NCBI GenBank assembly: GCA_964616275.1
Contig: CAZTUL010000016.1
Coordinates: forward strand, 1-37,182
From: CAYZJV01 sp964616275
GTDB taxonomy: Bacteria; Spirochaetota; Spirochaetia; Sphaerochaetales; Sphaerochaetaceae
Length of the DNA: 37,182 bases
Direction of reading: 5' to 3'
This document shows, piece after piece, positions 7,940 through 17,106 of this stretch. The position numbers and the translations under genes are program-made. A model generated the notes under the pieces. The model had not been told where the DNA came from. It saw only the letters and a list, made by a program, of their open reading frames with translations, and did no database searches. Position 1 is the first letter of the stretch, and each line of letters starts with the position of its first letter.

Positions 7940-9713
7940 CATAACTATGAACGGAAAAGTGATAACTGTATCTGAAACAAGTACTATTTTAGAGGCAGCA
8001 GTGCAGGCTGGAATTAAGATACCTACACTCTGTTATCTTGAGGGATTACAACCAATGGGAGCTTGTCGTGTCTGCCTTGTAGAGGTTGAAGGCTCTCCTA
8101 CGCTTACAGCATCATGCTCTACCCCTGTTCGGAAAGGTATGGTCATCCACACTCACTCTAAGCGGGTACGTGAAGCGAGAAAAACGGTTGTTGAGCTCCT
8201 GTTAAGTGAACATGAGGGTGATTGTCAATTGTGTTCCCGAAGCAACGATTGTGAACTCAGACAACTTGCCGATGAATTAGGTATCCGTACGAATCGATAT
8301 ATTGGTGAGAAGCCGGAGAGCCAGACAGATGAATCCAACGTTGCTTTGGTACGAGATAACGCAAAATGTATTAAATGTCGAAGATGTGTACAGGTATGTT
8401 CTGAAATCCAGCGAGTTGGTGTATTGTCTGCTCAATACCGAGGGTACAAGACCACCATAGGTCCAGCTTTCACCGATCCTCTAGAAAGTGTTGCTTGTGT
8501 ACAATGTGGTCAATGTGCAGCTGTGTGTCCAGTTGGTGCAATTGTCGAGACAAGCCATATTGAACAGGTTATTGCAGCTTTAGAAAATCCCAAAACCCAT
8601 GTGGTGGTGCAAACAGCACCCGCAATTAGAGCGGCACTAGGAGAGTGCTTCGGCCTACCGCCAGGCACGCTGGTAACAGGTAAAATGGTTTCAGCTCTTC
8701 GTGAACTTGGTTTTGATGCAGTTTTCGATACCGACTTTGCTGCTGACCTCACCATCATGGAAGAGGGTACTGAATTGCTTACTCGCCTGCGAAACCGCTT
8801 TGTACTCGGTAAAGAGTCGAGACTCCCTCAGTTCACCAGCTGTTCCCCCGGGTGGATAAATTATGCTGAACATTATTTCCCTGACACGTTGGACAAAATC
8901 TCTTCCTGCAAGTCGCCACAACAAATGTTTGGGGCTTTGGCCAAAACATATTATGCACAAAAAATGGAGATAGATCCAAGTAGAATTGTTGTGGTTTCTG
9001 TTATGCCCTGCACTGCTAAAAAATTTGAGGCAGCTCGACCGGAAATGCGTTCCAGTGGTTTTCAAGATGTAGATTATGTACTGACGACGAGAGAACTCGG
9101 CGACCTAATTCAGCAAAGTGGAATAGAATTCACCTCTCTTCCTGAGGGTAAAATGGATAATCCGCTTGGAATTTCTACCGGCGCTGCAGATATCTTTGCC
9201 AACACAGGCGGCGTGATGGAGGCTGCATTGCGAACCGTACATGCCGTTACTACCGGACGAACGCTCGAAGCTGAAAATCTTCATGTTAAGCCGTTAGCAG
9301 GTCTGGAAGGGATTAAAACGGCTTCGGTAGTGCTCACTGGAACTATTGATGCATGGGCCTTTCTCGAGGGAAAAGAGATAAAAGTTGCAGTAGCACATGG
9401 CCTTGGTAATGCCGCAACGCTTATAGAGCATATTCGTAAAAATCCAGATGAATTCCAATTTGTAGAAATCATGACATGCCCTGGAGGCTGCATAGGAGGT
9501 GGCGGACAACCTCGTTTTACTACTGATGAAGTCAGAAATGCACGAATTCAAGCAATCTATCGAGAAGATGAGGGTAAGCAATTCAGACAATCACACGAAA
9601 ACCCTGCAGTTCAGGAACTGTATAGAGACTTCTTGGAAAAGCCATTGAGTGAAAAATCCCATCACCTTCTTCATACTACCTATGGTAAAAAACCAAAAGT
9701 GAAAGGATATTAA
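7932..9713 (+). CDS. hydA: [FeFe] hydrogenase catalytic subunit (HydA)
   Basis: This 593-aa protein reversibly makes H2 at an H-cluster. In order it has a [2Fe-2S] domain (residues 1-75; CYLEGLQPMGACRVC), a His-Cys [4Fe-4S] site (HEGDCQLCSRSNDC), two [4Fe-4S] motifs (CIKCRRCVQVC and CVQCGQCAAVCP), the H-cluster domain, and a C-terminal small-subunit region. H-cluster motifs are TSCSPGW (Cys304-Ser305), MPCTAKKFE and EIMTCPGGCIGGGGQP, so all four cluster cysteines are kept. Ser305 occupies the position where most group A enzymes carry the proton-relay cysteine (TSCCPxW). The start is the ATG at 7932, after GGAGGG (7921-7926); a longer frame to 7863 has no support. It overlaps hydB by 8 nt, and its stop overlaps the convergent efflux gene by 4 nt. 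Maturation genes hydEFG are not in this window. Confidence 0.95.
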   Translation: MLDITMNGKVITVSETSTILEAAVQAGIKIPTLCYLEGLQPMGACRVCLVEVEGSPTLTASCSTPVRKGMVIHTHSKRVREARKTVVELLLSEHEGDCQLCSRSNDCELRQLADELGIRTNRYIGEKPESQTDESNVALVRDNAKCIKCRRCVQVCSEIQRVGVLSAQYRGYKTTIGPAFTDPLESVACVQCGQCAAVCPVGAIVETSHIEQVIAALENPKTHVVVQTAPAIRAALGECFGLPPGTLVTGKMVSALRELGFDAVFDTDFAADLTIMEEGTELLTRLRNRFVLGKESRLPQFTSCSPGWINYAEHYFPDTLDKISSCKSPQQMFGALAKTYYAQKMEIDPSRIVVVSVMPCTAKKFEAARPEMRSSGFQDVDYVLTTRELGDLIQQSGIEFTSLPEGKMDNPLGISTGAADIFANTGGVMEAALRTVHAVTTGRTLEAENLHVKPLAGLEGIKTASVVLTGTIDAWAFLEGKEIKVAVAHGLGNAATLIEHIRKNPDEFQFVEIMTCPGGCIGGGGQPRFTTDEVRNARIQAIYREDEGKQFRQSHENPAVQELYRDFLEKPLSEKSHHLLHTTYGKKPKVKGY

Positions 9714-11329
9714 CGACCAAGAAAGGAGGAGACTTCTCGCTCTAGCGTATACATAGCACGTAATTGTTGCCATAGAGCAAATACTGACTCATACAGGTTA
9801 AGTTCAATTCGACGTGCACTCAGCTCGTCCATTGCTCCTGCCTGTGCTTTAATATAGGCAATTTCTACATCGTTTTTAGCTAGTTGATACTCTTTTAAAC
9901 GGAGTGCAAGGGTTGGGAAAACCTCATTAATCGTTCGCTGATAAGCAGAGAATTTGTCAAGAACTGCTTCACGATTTTCGTCTCGTACCAGTGTTGCCTG
10001 CACAACAGCCTCTTCAGCCAGTTCAGCAGTGGATCTACTGAGTGAACGTGAAAGATCAGGGGCAATAAATTGTACTGATACACTTATTTCAGGTTTACTT
10101 GTGGTAAAAAGCTCATCAAATGAATCAAAAAACGTATTGCTTGGTGTAGGCATATAGTGAGGAGATAGCTGCATAGCTACTGATAGTCTTGGAGCATCTC
10201 CCGGATTGCCCAGTTGAGCATCAAGCAATGCTAATTGAAGATTTCGTTGTGCAGTCATGTAAGCTGAATCGGCTCGCAAAGCTAGTTCAACAGTCTCTGG
10301 GTCATTGAGCAATTTGCTCTGTAAATAGGTTCGTAATGTTTGTATAGCGGTTAGTATGTCTGTGTGTGATATAGCAGCAATCTGGTCTGCCTGGCCACCA
10401 GTAAGGGTATTAAGAGATTCCTTAAGCGTTACTATTTCATTATCAAATTGCTGTATCTGGAGAGCCAATTGCTCCTGTACCACCTGTTGCTCTATCAGTT
10501 CATTTTTACTGAGTAATCCTTCGGTAAATCTCAGAGAAGCCTCGGCAAAAGCACGTTCACCGAGAAGTCTTTGTTGTGCTAGCAGCCACCTACTTTCAAG
10601 CAGTGCTTCATAAGCATGAAAGAGCTCTAACACTTGGAGCTCAAGCTGTTTTCCAGTTGAGTGCACCCCTTCAAAAGCCTCTTCCTGCTGTATAAGCTGT
10701 TTCTCAAGCAGCTTTTTACCATATCCTGCATCAATAATACGATTACCTATACCAAGGGGTTGTTGAAGACTTACCGAGAGTGAGGGACTCTGATTCCACA
10801 TGAAGTTTCCCCCATCGATTGATGTGGAAGAGATGGCATGGCGAACAGTTATATCCAGAGAGCCTGCGGTGGGTAACTGTTGAGAGAGAGAAGCTCCAAG
10901 TCCAAACTGATGAGCAAGAATAAGAGTCTCTGTCGGCGGAGGTGTAGTACTATTTATTTGATACATCCGACTGAAGCCATACACTGGATTTGCAGGATCA
11001 GAGATAAGGGAAAAAACTGGGAGTCCATCTCGTTTCACCTTATCTGTTTGAGACACCTGCATCCGATATATCGACTCCAGGCGATTTATTGTTGTGCTCT
11101 CTGCTATCAGATTACGTACATGTTCGTGAGTACTTCCCCTCTGTTCAGGCTGCCATTCATTGAGAAACTGTTCAATTTCACCTACTGATATCATCTCTGA
11201 TTCTAACTGAGAAAATTCAAAAGTCTCATGTATGTCCGGATACCCAAAAGAGATGGTACTGGAATACAGTGAGACAATAGGAATAACCATAAGAATCAGA
11301 AGCATTATTCCAGAATTACGAAGTTTCAT
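9710..11329 (-). CDS. TolC-family outer-membrane efflux channel
   Basis: This 539-aa exported protein starts with a signal peptide (MKLRNSG followed by a hydrophobic stretch to about residue 25). It then has long, Gln/Glu/Leu-rich helical segments with coiled-coil character in the two repeats typical of TolC-like outer-membrane factors. It would form the exit duct for the RND pump encoded just upstream. Its ATG overlaps the pump gene's stop (ATGA, 4 nt), so it is the third gene of the operon. It is longer than TolC of enteric bacteria (about 470-495 aa mature), mainly through an N-terminal region of about 100 residues before the first repeat. Its stop codon overlaps that of hydA on the other strand; no terminator separates the two convergent operons. 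Confidence 0.85.
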   Translation of the reverse strand: MKLRNSGIMLLILMVIPIVSLYSSTISFGYPDIHETFEFSQLESEMISVGEIEQFLNEWQPEQRGSTHEHVRNLIAESTTINRLESIYRMQVSQTDKVKRDGLPVFSLISDPANPVYGFSRMYQINSTTPPPTETLILAHQFGLGASLSQQLPTAGSLDITVRHAISSTSIDGGNFMWNQSPSLSVSLQQPLGIGNRIIDAGYGKKLLEKQLIQQEEAFEGVHSTGKQLELQVLELFHAYEALLESRWLLAQQRLLGERAFAEASLRFTEGLLSKNELIEQQVVQEQLALQIQQFDNEIVTLKESLNTLTGGQADQIAAISHTDILTAIQTLRTYLQSKLLNDPETVELALRADSAYMTAQRNLQLALLDAQLGNPGDAPRLSVAMQLSPHYMPTPSNTFFDSFDELFTTSKPEISVSVQFIAPDLSRSLSRSTAELAEEAVVQATLVRDENREAVLDKFSAYQRTINEVFPTLALRLKEYQLAKNDVEIAYIKAQAGAMDELSARRIELNLYESVFALWQQLRAMYTLEREVSSFLGR

Positions 11330-14300
11330 ACCAACCTCCGATCTTTGCGGCTATAAAACATACCGTAGAGCAATGGAATGATGAATAAGGCACTGAGCGT
11401 AGAGAAAAGCAATCCAAACATTATCGTGCTTGCCATTGGTCCCCACACAACAGAAGTCCCCCCAAGTCCGATAGCAGTGGGAAGTAATCCACCAATGGTC
11501 GTGAGTGACGTTAAAAGAATCGGCCGAATGCGACTCTGTGCAGCAAGCTTCACTGATTCCATAACACTCCTGCCCTCTGCACGCAGTTCATTGATGAAAC
11601 TTATCAGCACTATAGCATCATTAACTGCAATACCCGCAAGAGCAACTCCCGCATAGATCACTGTAGTGGAAAATGGAGTACCGGAGAAAAAGAGATAGAG
11701 AATAACTCCGACAAATGCGAAGGGAACTGAAATAAGGATAAGCAATGGCTGACTATAACTATTGAACTGAGCACCAAGAATAAGATAAATGAGAAATATC
11801 CCAAGTAGAAATACACGAAGAATGTCAATGAGTAATGAAGAAAACTCACTGAACTCACCGCCGGTTCCGTACACCACATCTTCGTAGGTGTTTGCTAGGG
11901 AATTCTCCCAATACGTTGAAACCATGCTGTCCACTGTTTGGAGATCCACATCTCCATCAGTTTGAGCTGTTATGGTAATTTCCCGTTTACCGTCTACTCT
12001 ACGAATCGAACCTACTGAGGAACCTAATTCCACACTAGCTACGGTAGAAAAGGGAATAAGTCTCCCATCATCTGTCGGGATAACAGATTGCTCCAAATCT
12101 GCAAACCCCATATCACCGTTGTAATCAAAACGTGCAACAATCGATATCTCCTCATTGTTGGAGAAAAAAGACCCAATAGGCAACCCGTCAAAACGAGCTC
12201 GTATAAAGGTTCCTAGTGTATTCACCGTAACTCCTAAGGCACTTGCACGCTCTGGATTTAGTTTGATTTTCAACTCGGGACTACCCTCTTCATAGTCACT
12301 CTCAATCGTATAGACCCCTTCAATAGCAGTGAGATATTGCATAATGTCCTTCGAGGCTGCTACGAGACTGGGATAGTTATCGCCTGTAACTCTGTAACTT
12401 AATGGTGCTGAAGTCGGTGGCCCATTTTGTGCTTTTCGGAAAAACACTTGCTCTGCACCGGCAATATAATAGGTCTCTTTTTCAATTTCATGGATAAGTT
12501 CATCAATACTTTTTGTTCTTCCCTCATCCTTCTCGGCAAGATCCACTGTTATCTGAGCAACATGTGCAGTAGTACCGGTACCACTGTCTCGAGCAGCCGC
12601 TCCAACACTACTGCTAATGGAGAGGACATCTCCATCACCTATCTTAGGAAGCAATATTGCCTCGAATTCTTTTACTACCGAGTCTGTTACCTCAAGACTG
12701 GTTCCCTTCGGAGTGGTAATATCAATAGTAAAATAGCTAAAATCTTCGGCTGAAAATAAATCAACATCAAGAAATAGTATAAGCGAAAAAGAACCAATCA
12801 TAATTATAAGAAAAAGCATGAGTACAATAGCTTTAAATCGGTAGAACACATCGAAGATTTTTGCATATCCATGCTGAATTTTTGTAAACCATGCACCCGG
12901 TTCACGTTTCCGAGGTTTGCTTCGTTTCTTTCCCCAATCGGCAAAGTGGCTGGGGAGGATGAACAAAGCCTCTCCAGTACTTGCAATAAGTGCAATGGTA
13001 ACTGTGAGCGGAATAACTCGGAGAAATTTCCCTATTGTTCCAGGAATTATCATGAGTGGAAGAAATGCAGCAACTGTAGTTCCGGTTGCTGCAATTATCG
13101 GCCATACAACTTGATTTGTCCCTTTGATTGCAGCATCATGTCGTGAAAGTCCATCAAGCTGAAATCGGTAAGAATTTTCAATAATTACGATAGCGTGGTC
13201 CACTATAAGACCTAATACCAAGACCAATCCGAAAAGGGTATTAGTATTAATAGTTTCTCCTAATAAGTCGAGTACAATGAAGGTAAGTGCAAAAGTTACC
13301 GGAATTCCCAATGCCGTCATAATTGCATTTCTAAACCCAATGAATAACCAGAGAATCACGAGCAGTATTGCTAAACCCATGAGTGCATTAGAGGCAAGCA
13401 CATTAATACTTGATGCGATTTGAACAGTTGAATCGTTAAATAATGTAAGCGAAGCTCCATTACTCAGGGACTGTGAAGCCTCTTCTACAATCTCTCGCGT
13501 ACCGGATACTACCGCAACCGAACTTCCCCGTGGAACTTTGGTAACTCGTAATGAGACAGAGGTGGTTCCATTAAACCGTGATATTGAGGTGTCAGGGTCA
13601 AATCCATCAATAACTTTAGCAACATCGCTCACACGAACCATTCCAGAACCAGAGGTTGACCGTCGAACAACAACCTCAGAAATACTATCTACCGATTCAA
13701 TCTGACCAAGTGTACGCAGAAGATATTCTCGTGAACCGCTACTCAATGTACCGCCTGGTACTACCCTGTTCTGATCCTGAACTGCTCGAACAACTTCGTT
13801 CACCGAGAGACCCAAAGCGGAAAGCCTGACTGGATCAAGATTAACTAAAATCTGTCGATCTGGTAATCCGATGATATCCACATCTGAAACATCCTTCACT
13901 CTGAGTATCTGATCACGGAGTGTAAGGGCCTCTTTACGGAGTTGGCTGTAGGGAAGATTTCCACTTACTACCACTTCAACTACGGGAAGAAAATCGGCTG
14001 AAGAGAAATCATCTACGAGTGGATTAAGGGTTCCACTCGGTAGTGCGACTTGGCTGAATCTCGTCTGGGACTCTTGATAGAGTCGTTGAAATTCCTCGTT
14101 AGAGATTCCATCATCAAATTCTACCCGTATTACAGAAAGCCCTTCACTCGTTGTTGAAGTAATACCTTTAAGTTTATTGATTCCCTGAAATGCGTTTTCC
14201 ACGGGAATTGTTACAGATGATTCCATATCTTCGGCACTCGCTCCCGGATACGGAACAATTATATTAACCCAATAGAAGGGAACCTCTGCAAATTGCTCCT

Positions 14301-14439
14301 GAGGCAAACGAATAAAACCGAATACACCCAGTGCAAGAATGGTAATCATAAGTATGTTGATAAGTACCGGTTTTGTCACCGAAAAGCGGCCCACACTAAA
14401 TCCGGAAGTTTGTTCTTTTTTGTGATCGCTGGTATCCAT
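11326..14439 (-). CDS. RND-family efflux pump, inner-membrane subunit
   Basis: This 1037-aa protein has the AcrB/MdtB-like layout: TM1 near residues 25-45, a large periplasmic porter/docking loop, a TM2-6 block (about 345-490), a second periplasmic loop and TM7-12. It begins with the usual FSVTKPVLINILM and the YPGASAEDMES segment of the porter domain. In TM4 the pair that is Asp-Asp in AcrB is Asp414-His415 (GLIVDHAIVIIEN). In TM10 the AcrB lysine is replaced within GIAVNDAIVLI, so the proton (or Na+) relay differs from AcrB. The substrate is unknown. It lies 18 nt after the adaptor gene and overlaps the channel gene by 4 nt. The AcrB comparison is from family knowledge; the substitutions are read directly. 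Confidence 0.92.
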   Translation of the reverse strand: MDTSDHKKEQTSGFSVGRFSVTKPVLINILMITILALGVFGFIRLPQEQFAEVPFYWVNIIVPYPGASAEDMESSVTIPVENAFQGINKLKGITSTTSEGLSVIRVEFDDGISNEEFQRLYQESQTRFSQVALPSGTLNPLVDDFSSADFLPVVEVVVSGNLPYSQLRKEALTLRDQILRVKDVSDVDIIGLPDRQILVNLDPVRLSALGLSVNEVVRAVQDQNRVVPGGTLSSGSREYLLRTLGQIESVDSISEVVVRRSTSGSGMVRVSDVAKVIDGFDPDTSISRFNGTTSVSLRVTKVPRGSSVAVVSGTREIVEEASQSLSNGASLTLFNDSTVQIASSINVLASNALMGLAILLVILWLFIGFRNAIMTALGIPVTFALTFIVLDLLGETINTNTLFGLVLVLGLIVDHAIVIIENSYRFQLDGLSRHDAAIKGTNQVVWPIIAATGTTVAAFLPLMIIPGTIGKFLRVIPLTVTIALIASTGEALFILPSHFADWGKKRSKPRKREPGAWFTKIQHGYAKIFDVFYRFKAIVLMLFLIIMIGSFSLILFLDVDLFSAEDFSYFTIDITTPKGTSLEVTDSVVKEFEAILLPKIGDGDVLSISSSVGAAARDSGTGTTAHVAQITVDLAEKDEGRTKSIDELIHEIEKETYYIAGAEQVFFRKAQNGPPTSAPLSYRVTGDNYPSLVAASKDIMQYLTAIEGVYTIESDYEEGSPELKIKLNPERASALGVTVNTLGTFIRARFDGLPIGSFFSNNEEISIVARFDYNGDMGFADLEQSVIPTDDGRLIPFSTVASVELGSSVGSIRRVDGKREITITAQTDGDVDLQTVDSMVSTYWENSLANTYEDVVYGTGGEFSEFSSLLIDILRVFLLGIFLIYLILGAQFNSYSQPLLILISVPFAFVGVILYLFFSGTPFSTTVIYAGVALAGIAVNDAIVLISFINELRAEGRSVMESVKLAAQSRIRPILLTSLTTIGGLLPTAIGLGGTSVVWGPMASTIMFGLLFSTLSALFIIPLLYGMFYSRKDRRLV

Positions 14440-14457
14440 AATTTTTCTCTATTCCAG

Positions 14458-15549
14458 TTAATACTGGGTCACAACTGAGGTGTCTTCATCTATTCGGGAT
14501 AATCCACTCGTAAGGACCTCTTCCCCTACCAGAATTTTTGTTTCATCAACTGGCTCAACGGCAGCAAGGTCTCCATAACGGTCAAGAATTTTTACCGCTA
14601 TAAGTTCAGCAGCAGTACCTTTTTTTACATATACATAGGTCTGCCCTTCGCGATTCACTATGGCAGCATTTGGCACGAGAGGATACTGAGGTGCTTCACG
14701 ATTTTCCACCGTAACTTTTGCAGAAATCCCCGATTTTATTTTTTGGGGATCTGGATTTTCAAAATCAATCAATACAGTCCAACTCCCTGTACGAGAATCA
14801 CTTCCAGCACTTATTGCTTGGACTTTTCCAGTACTTCTGATAACTTCGCTCGGTGTTACAATTTCAATAATTGCATCTGCACCTGTCCGTACTGAGAAAA
14901 TCTGTGACTGCCCAAGGGAAACGGGAATGCTGAGCTGTGCAAGATCGATAATTCTTACAATCTGTTGACCTGCCTGAACAGTATCTCCTACAACGAGTTT
15001 GCCTCCTTGATCTGCAATGTATCCTGCGATGGGAGCCACTATTGTAGTATCTTTTAATGCATCTTGGGCCCGTGCAAGTTGTGCTTCCAAACCATCAACC
15101 GTAGATCGTGATTGATTCAGAGCACTGAGTGATAATGCACCTCGTTCATAAAGCTGCTCATCGACCTCAAGAGCTTTCCGTGCATTTTCAGTTTGCCTTT
15201 CGACTTGATTTACCGAAAGCTGAGCAATCGTTTTATCTAAAGTTACCAGTACATGACCCTGTTCTACAAAAGCACCTAGATTACTATCTATTGATTCAAT
15301 AACACCAGAAGCTCGAGCTTTTACGATAACCTCGTTTCTTCCCTGAATTACTCCATTTGCAACTACTGTTGGACGTAACGCAGCGCGTTTCACCGGTACG
15401 GTTGATGTAACAAGCTGAGTATAATCTGTCGCTGCAGCAACCGCTTCGATTACAGGAGGAGTCTCTTTTTGCGGTCTACTCAAAATTCCGAATGAGATGA
15501 GTAATACTCCAGTCACCACCAAGACAACCCTAATCCTTCGAAAACTCAT
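14458..15549 (-). CDS. RND efflux periplasmic adaptor (membrane fusion protein)
   Basis: This 363-aa adaptor has one N-terminal hydrophobic anchor (about residues 7-22) and no lipobox cysteine. It then shows a split lipoyl (biotinyl-lipoyl-like) domain (VIKARASGVIESIDSNLG and APIAGYIADQGGKLVVGD), a short coiled-coil hairpin (about 110-145), a beta-barrel domain and a C-terminal membrane-proximal domain. This is the HlyD/AcrA fold that bridges pump and outer-membrane channel. GGAGG lies 7 nt before the ATG. It is the first gene of the adaptor-pump-channel operon. A 14-bp palindrome 30 nt upstream may be the operator. Confidence 0.88.
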   Translation of the reverse strand: MSFRRIRVVLVVTGVLLISFGILSRPQKETPPVIEAVAAATDYTQLVTSTVPVKRAALRPTVVANGVIQGRNEVIVKARASGVIESIDSNLGAFVEQGHVLVTLDKTIAQLSVNQVERQTENARKALEVDEQLYERGALSLSALNQSRSTVDGLEAQLARAQDALKDTTIVAPIAGYIADQGGKLVVGDTVQAGQQIVRIIDLAQLSIPVSLGQSQIFSVRTGADAIIEIVTPSEVIRSTGKVQAISAGSDSRTGSWTVLIDFENPDPQKIKSGISAKVTVENREAPQYPLVPNAAIVNREGQTYVYVKKGTAAELIAVKILDRYGDLAAVEPVDETKILVGEEVLTSGLSRIDEDTSVVTQY

Positions 15550-15579
15550 AATGCTTCCTCCTGCCGGATAGTCAAGATG

Positions 15580-15593
15580 TCTAGATATCTAGA
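15580..15593. promoter_or_regulatory. Palindromic candidate operator of the efflux operon
   Basis: TCTAGATATCTAGA is a perfect 14-bp palindrome 30 nt upstream of the adaptor start codon. It sits between the likely promoter and the ribosome site, where a TetR- or MarR-type repressor site is often found in efflux operons. No such regulator gene is adjacent, so the assignment rests on position and symmetry only. Confidence 0.4.
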
Positions 15594-15631
15594 TGTTCCA
15601 GCAAATATTTTAAACACATTCCAATTTATGC

Positions 15632-15660
15632 ATAGTATGGAAATAAAAGTGACTCGGCAA
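15632..15660 (-). promoter_or_regulatory. Possible promoter of the efflux operon
   Basis: On the minus strand TTGCCG (complement of 15655-15660), a 17-nt spacer and TACTAT (complement of 15632-15637) match the sigma-70 pattern at four of six positions each. It would start transcription about 75 nt before the adaptor gene, upstream of the palindrome. Confidence 0.3.
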
Positions 15661-15693
15661 TAGAAATATAAGTAAAAAGTGAAATTTTATCGA

Positions 15694-16992
15694 TTACTTT
15701 TTCACAACAACGGTCTCAACAAAACGCATTGGTGTACTTGAACGAATAATCAATGGCTTTCCACGAGAAAGAGATGTACTATATCCCGCACCTATGCAGA
15801 GTTCTTCCCCTTCAGTCAGAAGGAATCCAGAACCTGACAACAAGACAATCTGTGTACAAGTACCGGCTTCTTCATGTGCTTCCCACACGCTTTGTGCAGA
15901 CACCTCTACAATTCGGACTTCGGATTTTAAGGTGGACTCTTCCATGATTCGATCTACGACTGTACGCCTACCCCATACATAATGAATACTTCGAGGAGAA
16001 TCGGTAAGCGGGTCAACCAAGGGTTTAACGTGTCCACTTAGTGCGATATCACTTACTAAAATCCCATCTGCACTTGCAGCAACTACAATATTTTTTGTCC
16101 CGAGAGCAACAATAGGTATGGTAAGTTCATTTACCACAACAGTATGTTCGGTTTGAGACAGATACTGTAGACCGAGACCTGAAGATCCCATTTCCTGAAC
16201 CAGAGCATCCCATGTACCGAGATCTCTCCACACCCCATCATACGGAACCATAGCAACTTTAGCAGCTTGTTCGACCACAGCATAATCAAAACTTTTTTTA
16301 CCTAGCGACGCATACCTATCTAATAACTCAGGAAAAGAATATTCCCCTATATGCGATTGCACAATTTCCATGAGGTACCCGAGTCGGAATGCAAATACGC
16401 CACCATTCCAACACGCACCCTGTTCAATAAGACGACGAGCCTCTTCGCTCTGAGGTTTCTCTACAAATCGCTCGATGGTAAAAAACCCTTCCTGATGCTC
16501 CTTCGGAACCATATAACCAAATCGACTCGAAGGATTTGTCGGATGTATTCCCATGAGCACCAAGTCCACATGAGGTCGGGCTGCTACGGCACTCATGCGT
16601 CGGACAACCGAAAAGTAGTGCTGTTCGGCGTAGGGATCCACTGGAAGGACCACCACAATATCCTGCGGGTTGCCATGACAGATATCAGCAATATAGGTGC
16701 TGGAAAGTGCTATGGCAGGAAAAGTATCTCTTCGATCAGGTTCACACACAATAGCTACCTGATCGCCAAGCTGAGCTTCAATCTGTTCTTTCTGAGCCTC
16801 TCCTGTTGCAATAACAACCTGTTCTGTGGGGAATTCAGTACGAAGTTGGTGGTATACACGCTGCAGCATAGACTCACGTCCGTTCGAGTCGCAGGGTAAT
16901 ACCGATAGAAACTGCTTAGAGCGAATATTGTTTGAGAGTGGCCATAAACGCTTGCCGGACCCTCCCGATAAGAGAATAATGTGGGTATTCAT
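15694..16992 (-). CDS. manC: Mannose-1-phosphate guanylyltransferase (ManC type)
   Basis: This 432-aa cytoplasmic enzyme should make GDP-mannose from mannose-1-phosphate and GTP for surface polysaccharides or glycoconjugates. The N-terminal nucleotidyltransferase carries the signature SGGSGKRLWPLS (residues about 9-20), the FVEKP motif, and WNGGVFAFR. The C-terminal part (about 300-432) resembles the cupin-like mannose-6-phosphate isomerase domain of bifunctional ManC/AlgA but is divergent, so isomerase activity is doubtful. The ATG at 16992 begins right at the conserved fold; an in-frame TTG at 17028 is less likely. No Shine-Dalgarno sequence precedes this ATG, and a -10 box ends only 7 nt upstream, suggesting a leaderless mRNA. 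It is divergent from the DUF72-polymerase cassette. Confidence 0.88.
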   Translation of the reverse strand: MNTHIILLSGGSGKRLWPLSNNIRSKQFLSVLPCDSNGRESMLQRVYHQLRTEFPTEQVVIATGEAQKEQIEAQLGDQVAIVCEPDRRDTFPAIALSSTYIADICHGNPQDIVVVLPVDPYAEQHYFSVVRRMSAVAARPHVDLVLMGIHPTNPSSRFGYMVPKEHQEGFFTIERFVEKPQSEEARRLIEQGACWNGGVFAFRLGYLMEIVQSHIGEYSFPELLDRYASLGKKSFDYAVVEQAAKVAMVPYDGVWRDLGTWDALVQEMGSSGLGLQYLSQTEHTVVVNELTIPIVALGTKNIVVAASADGILVSDIALSGHVKPLVDPLTDSPRSIHYVWGRRTVVDRIMEESTLKSEVRIVEVSAQSVWEAHEEAGTCTQIVLLSGSGFLLTEGEELCIGAGYSTSLSRGKPLIIRSSTPMRFVETVVVKK

Positions 16993-16999
16993 ACGCTGT

Positions 17000-17028
17000 A
17001 TTATCGCCGTGAAATCACAGAAACACAA
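17000..17028 (-). promoter_or_regulatory. Promoter of manC, apparently giving a leaderless mRNA
   Basis: Read on the minus strand: TTGTGT (complement of 17023-17028), a 17-nt spacer, and GATAAT (complement of 17000-17005; five of six matches). The ATG at 16992 begins 7 nt after the -10 box, at the expected first transcribed base. There is no ribosome site. Confidence 0.45.
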
Positions 17029-17106
17029 CCCGGAAACTTTTCGGATACATGTGAAGTTTGAATCTAAAATCTAGAAGGCATGAACCCGAGTGAATCATAT
17101 TCCCTC

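Noticed and set aside
9690..9730. Terminator between the convergent hydrogenase and efflux operons
   Set aside because: The stop codons overlap by 4 nt and no hairpin with a T run is seen on either strand nearby.
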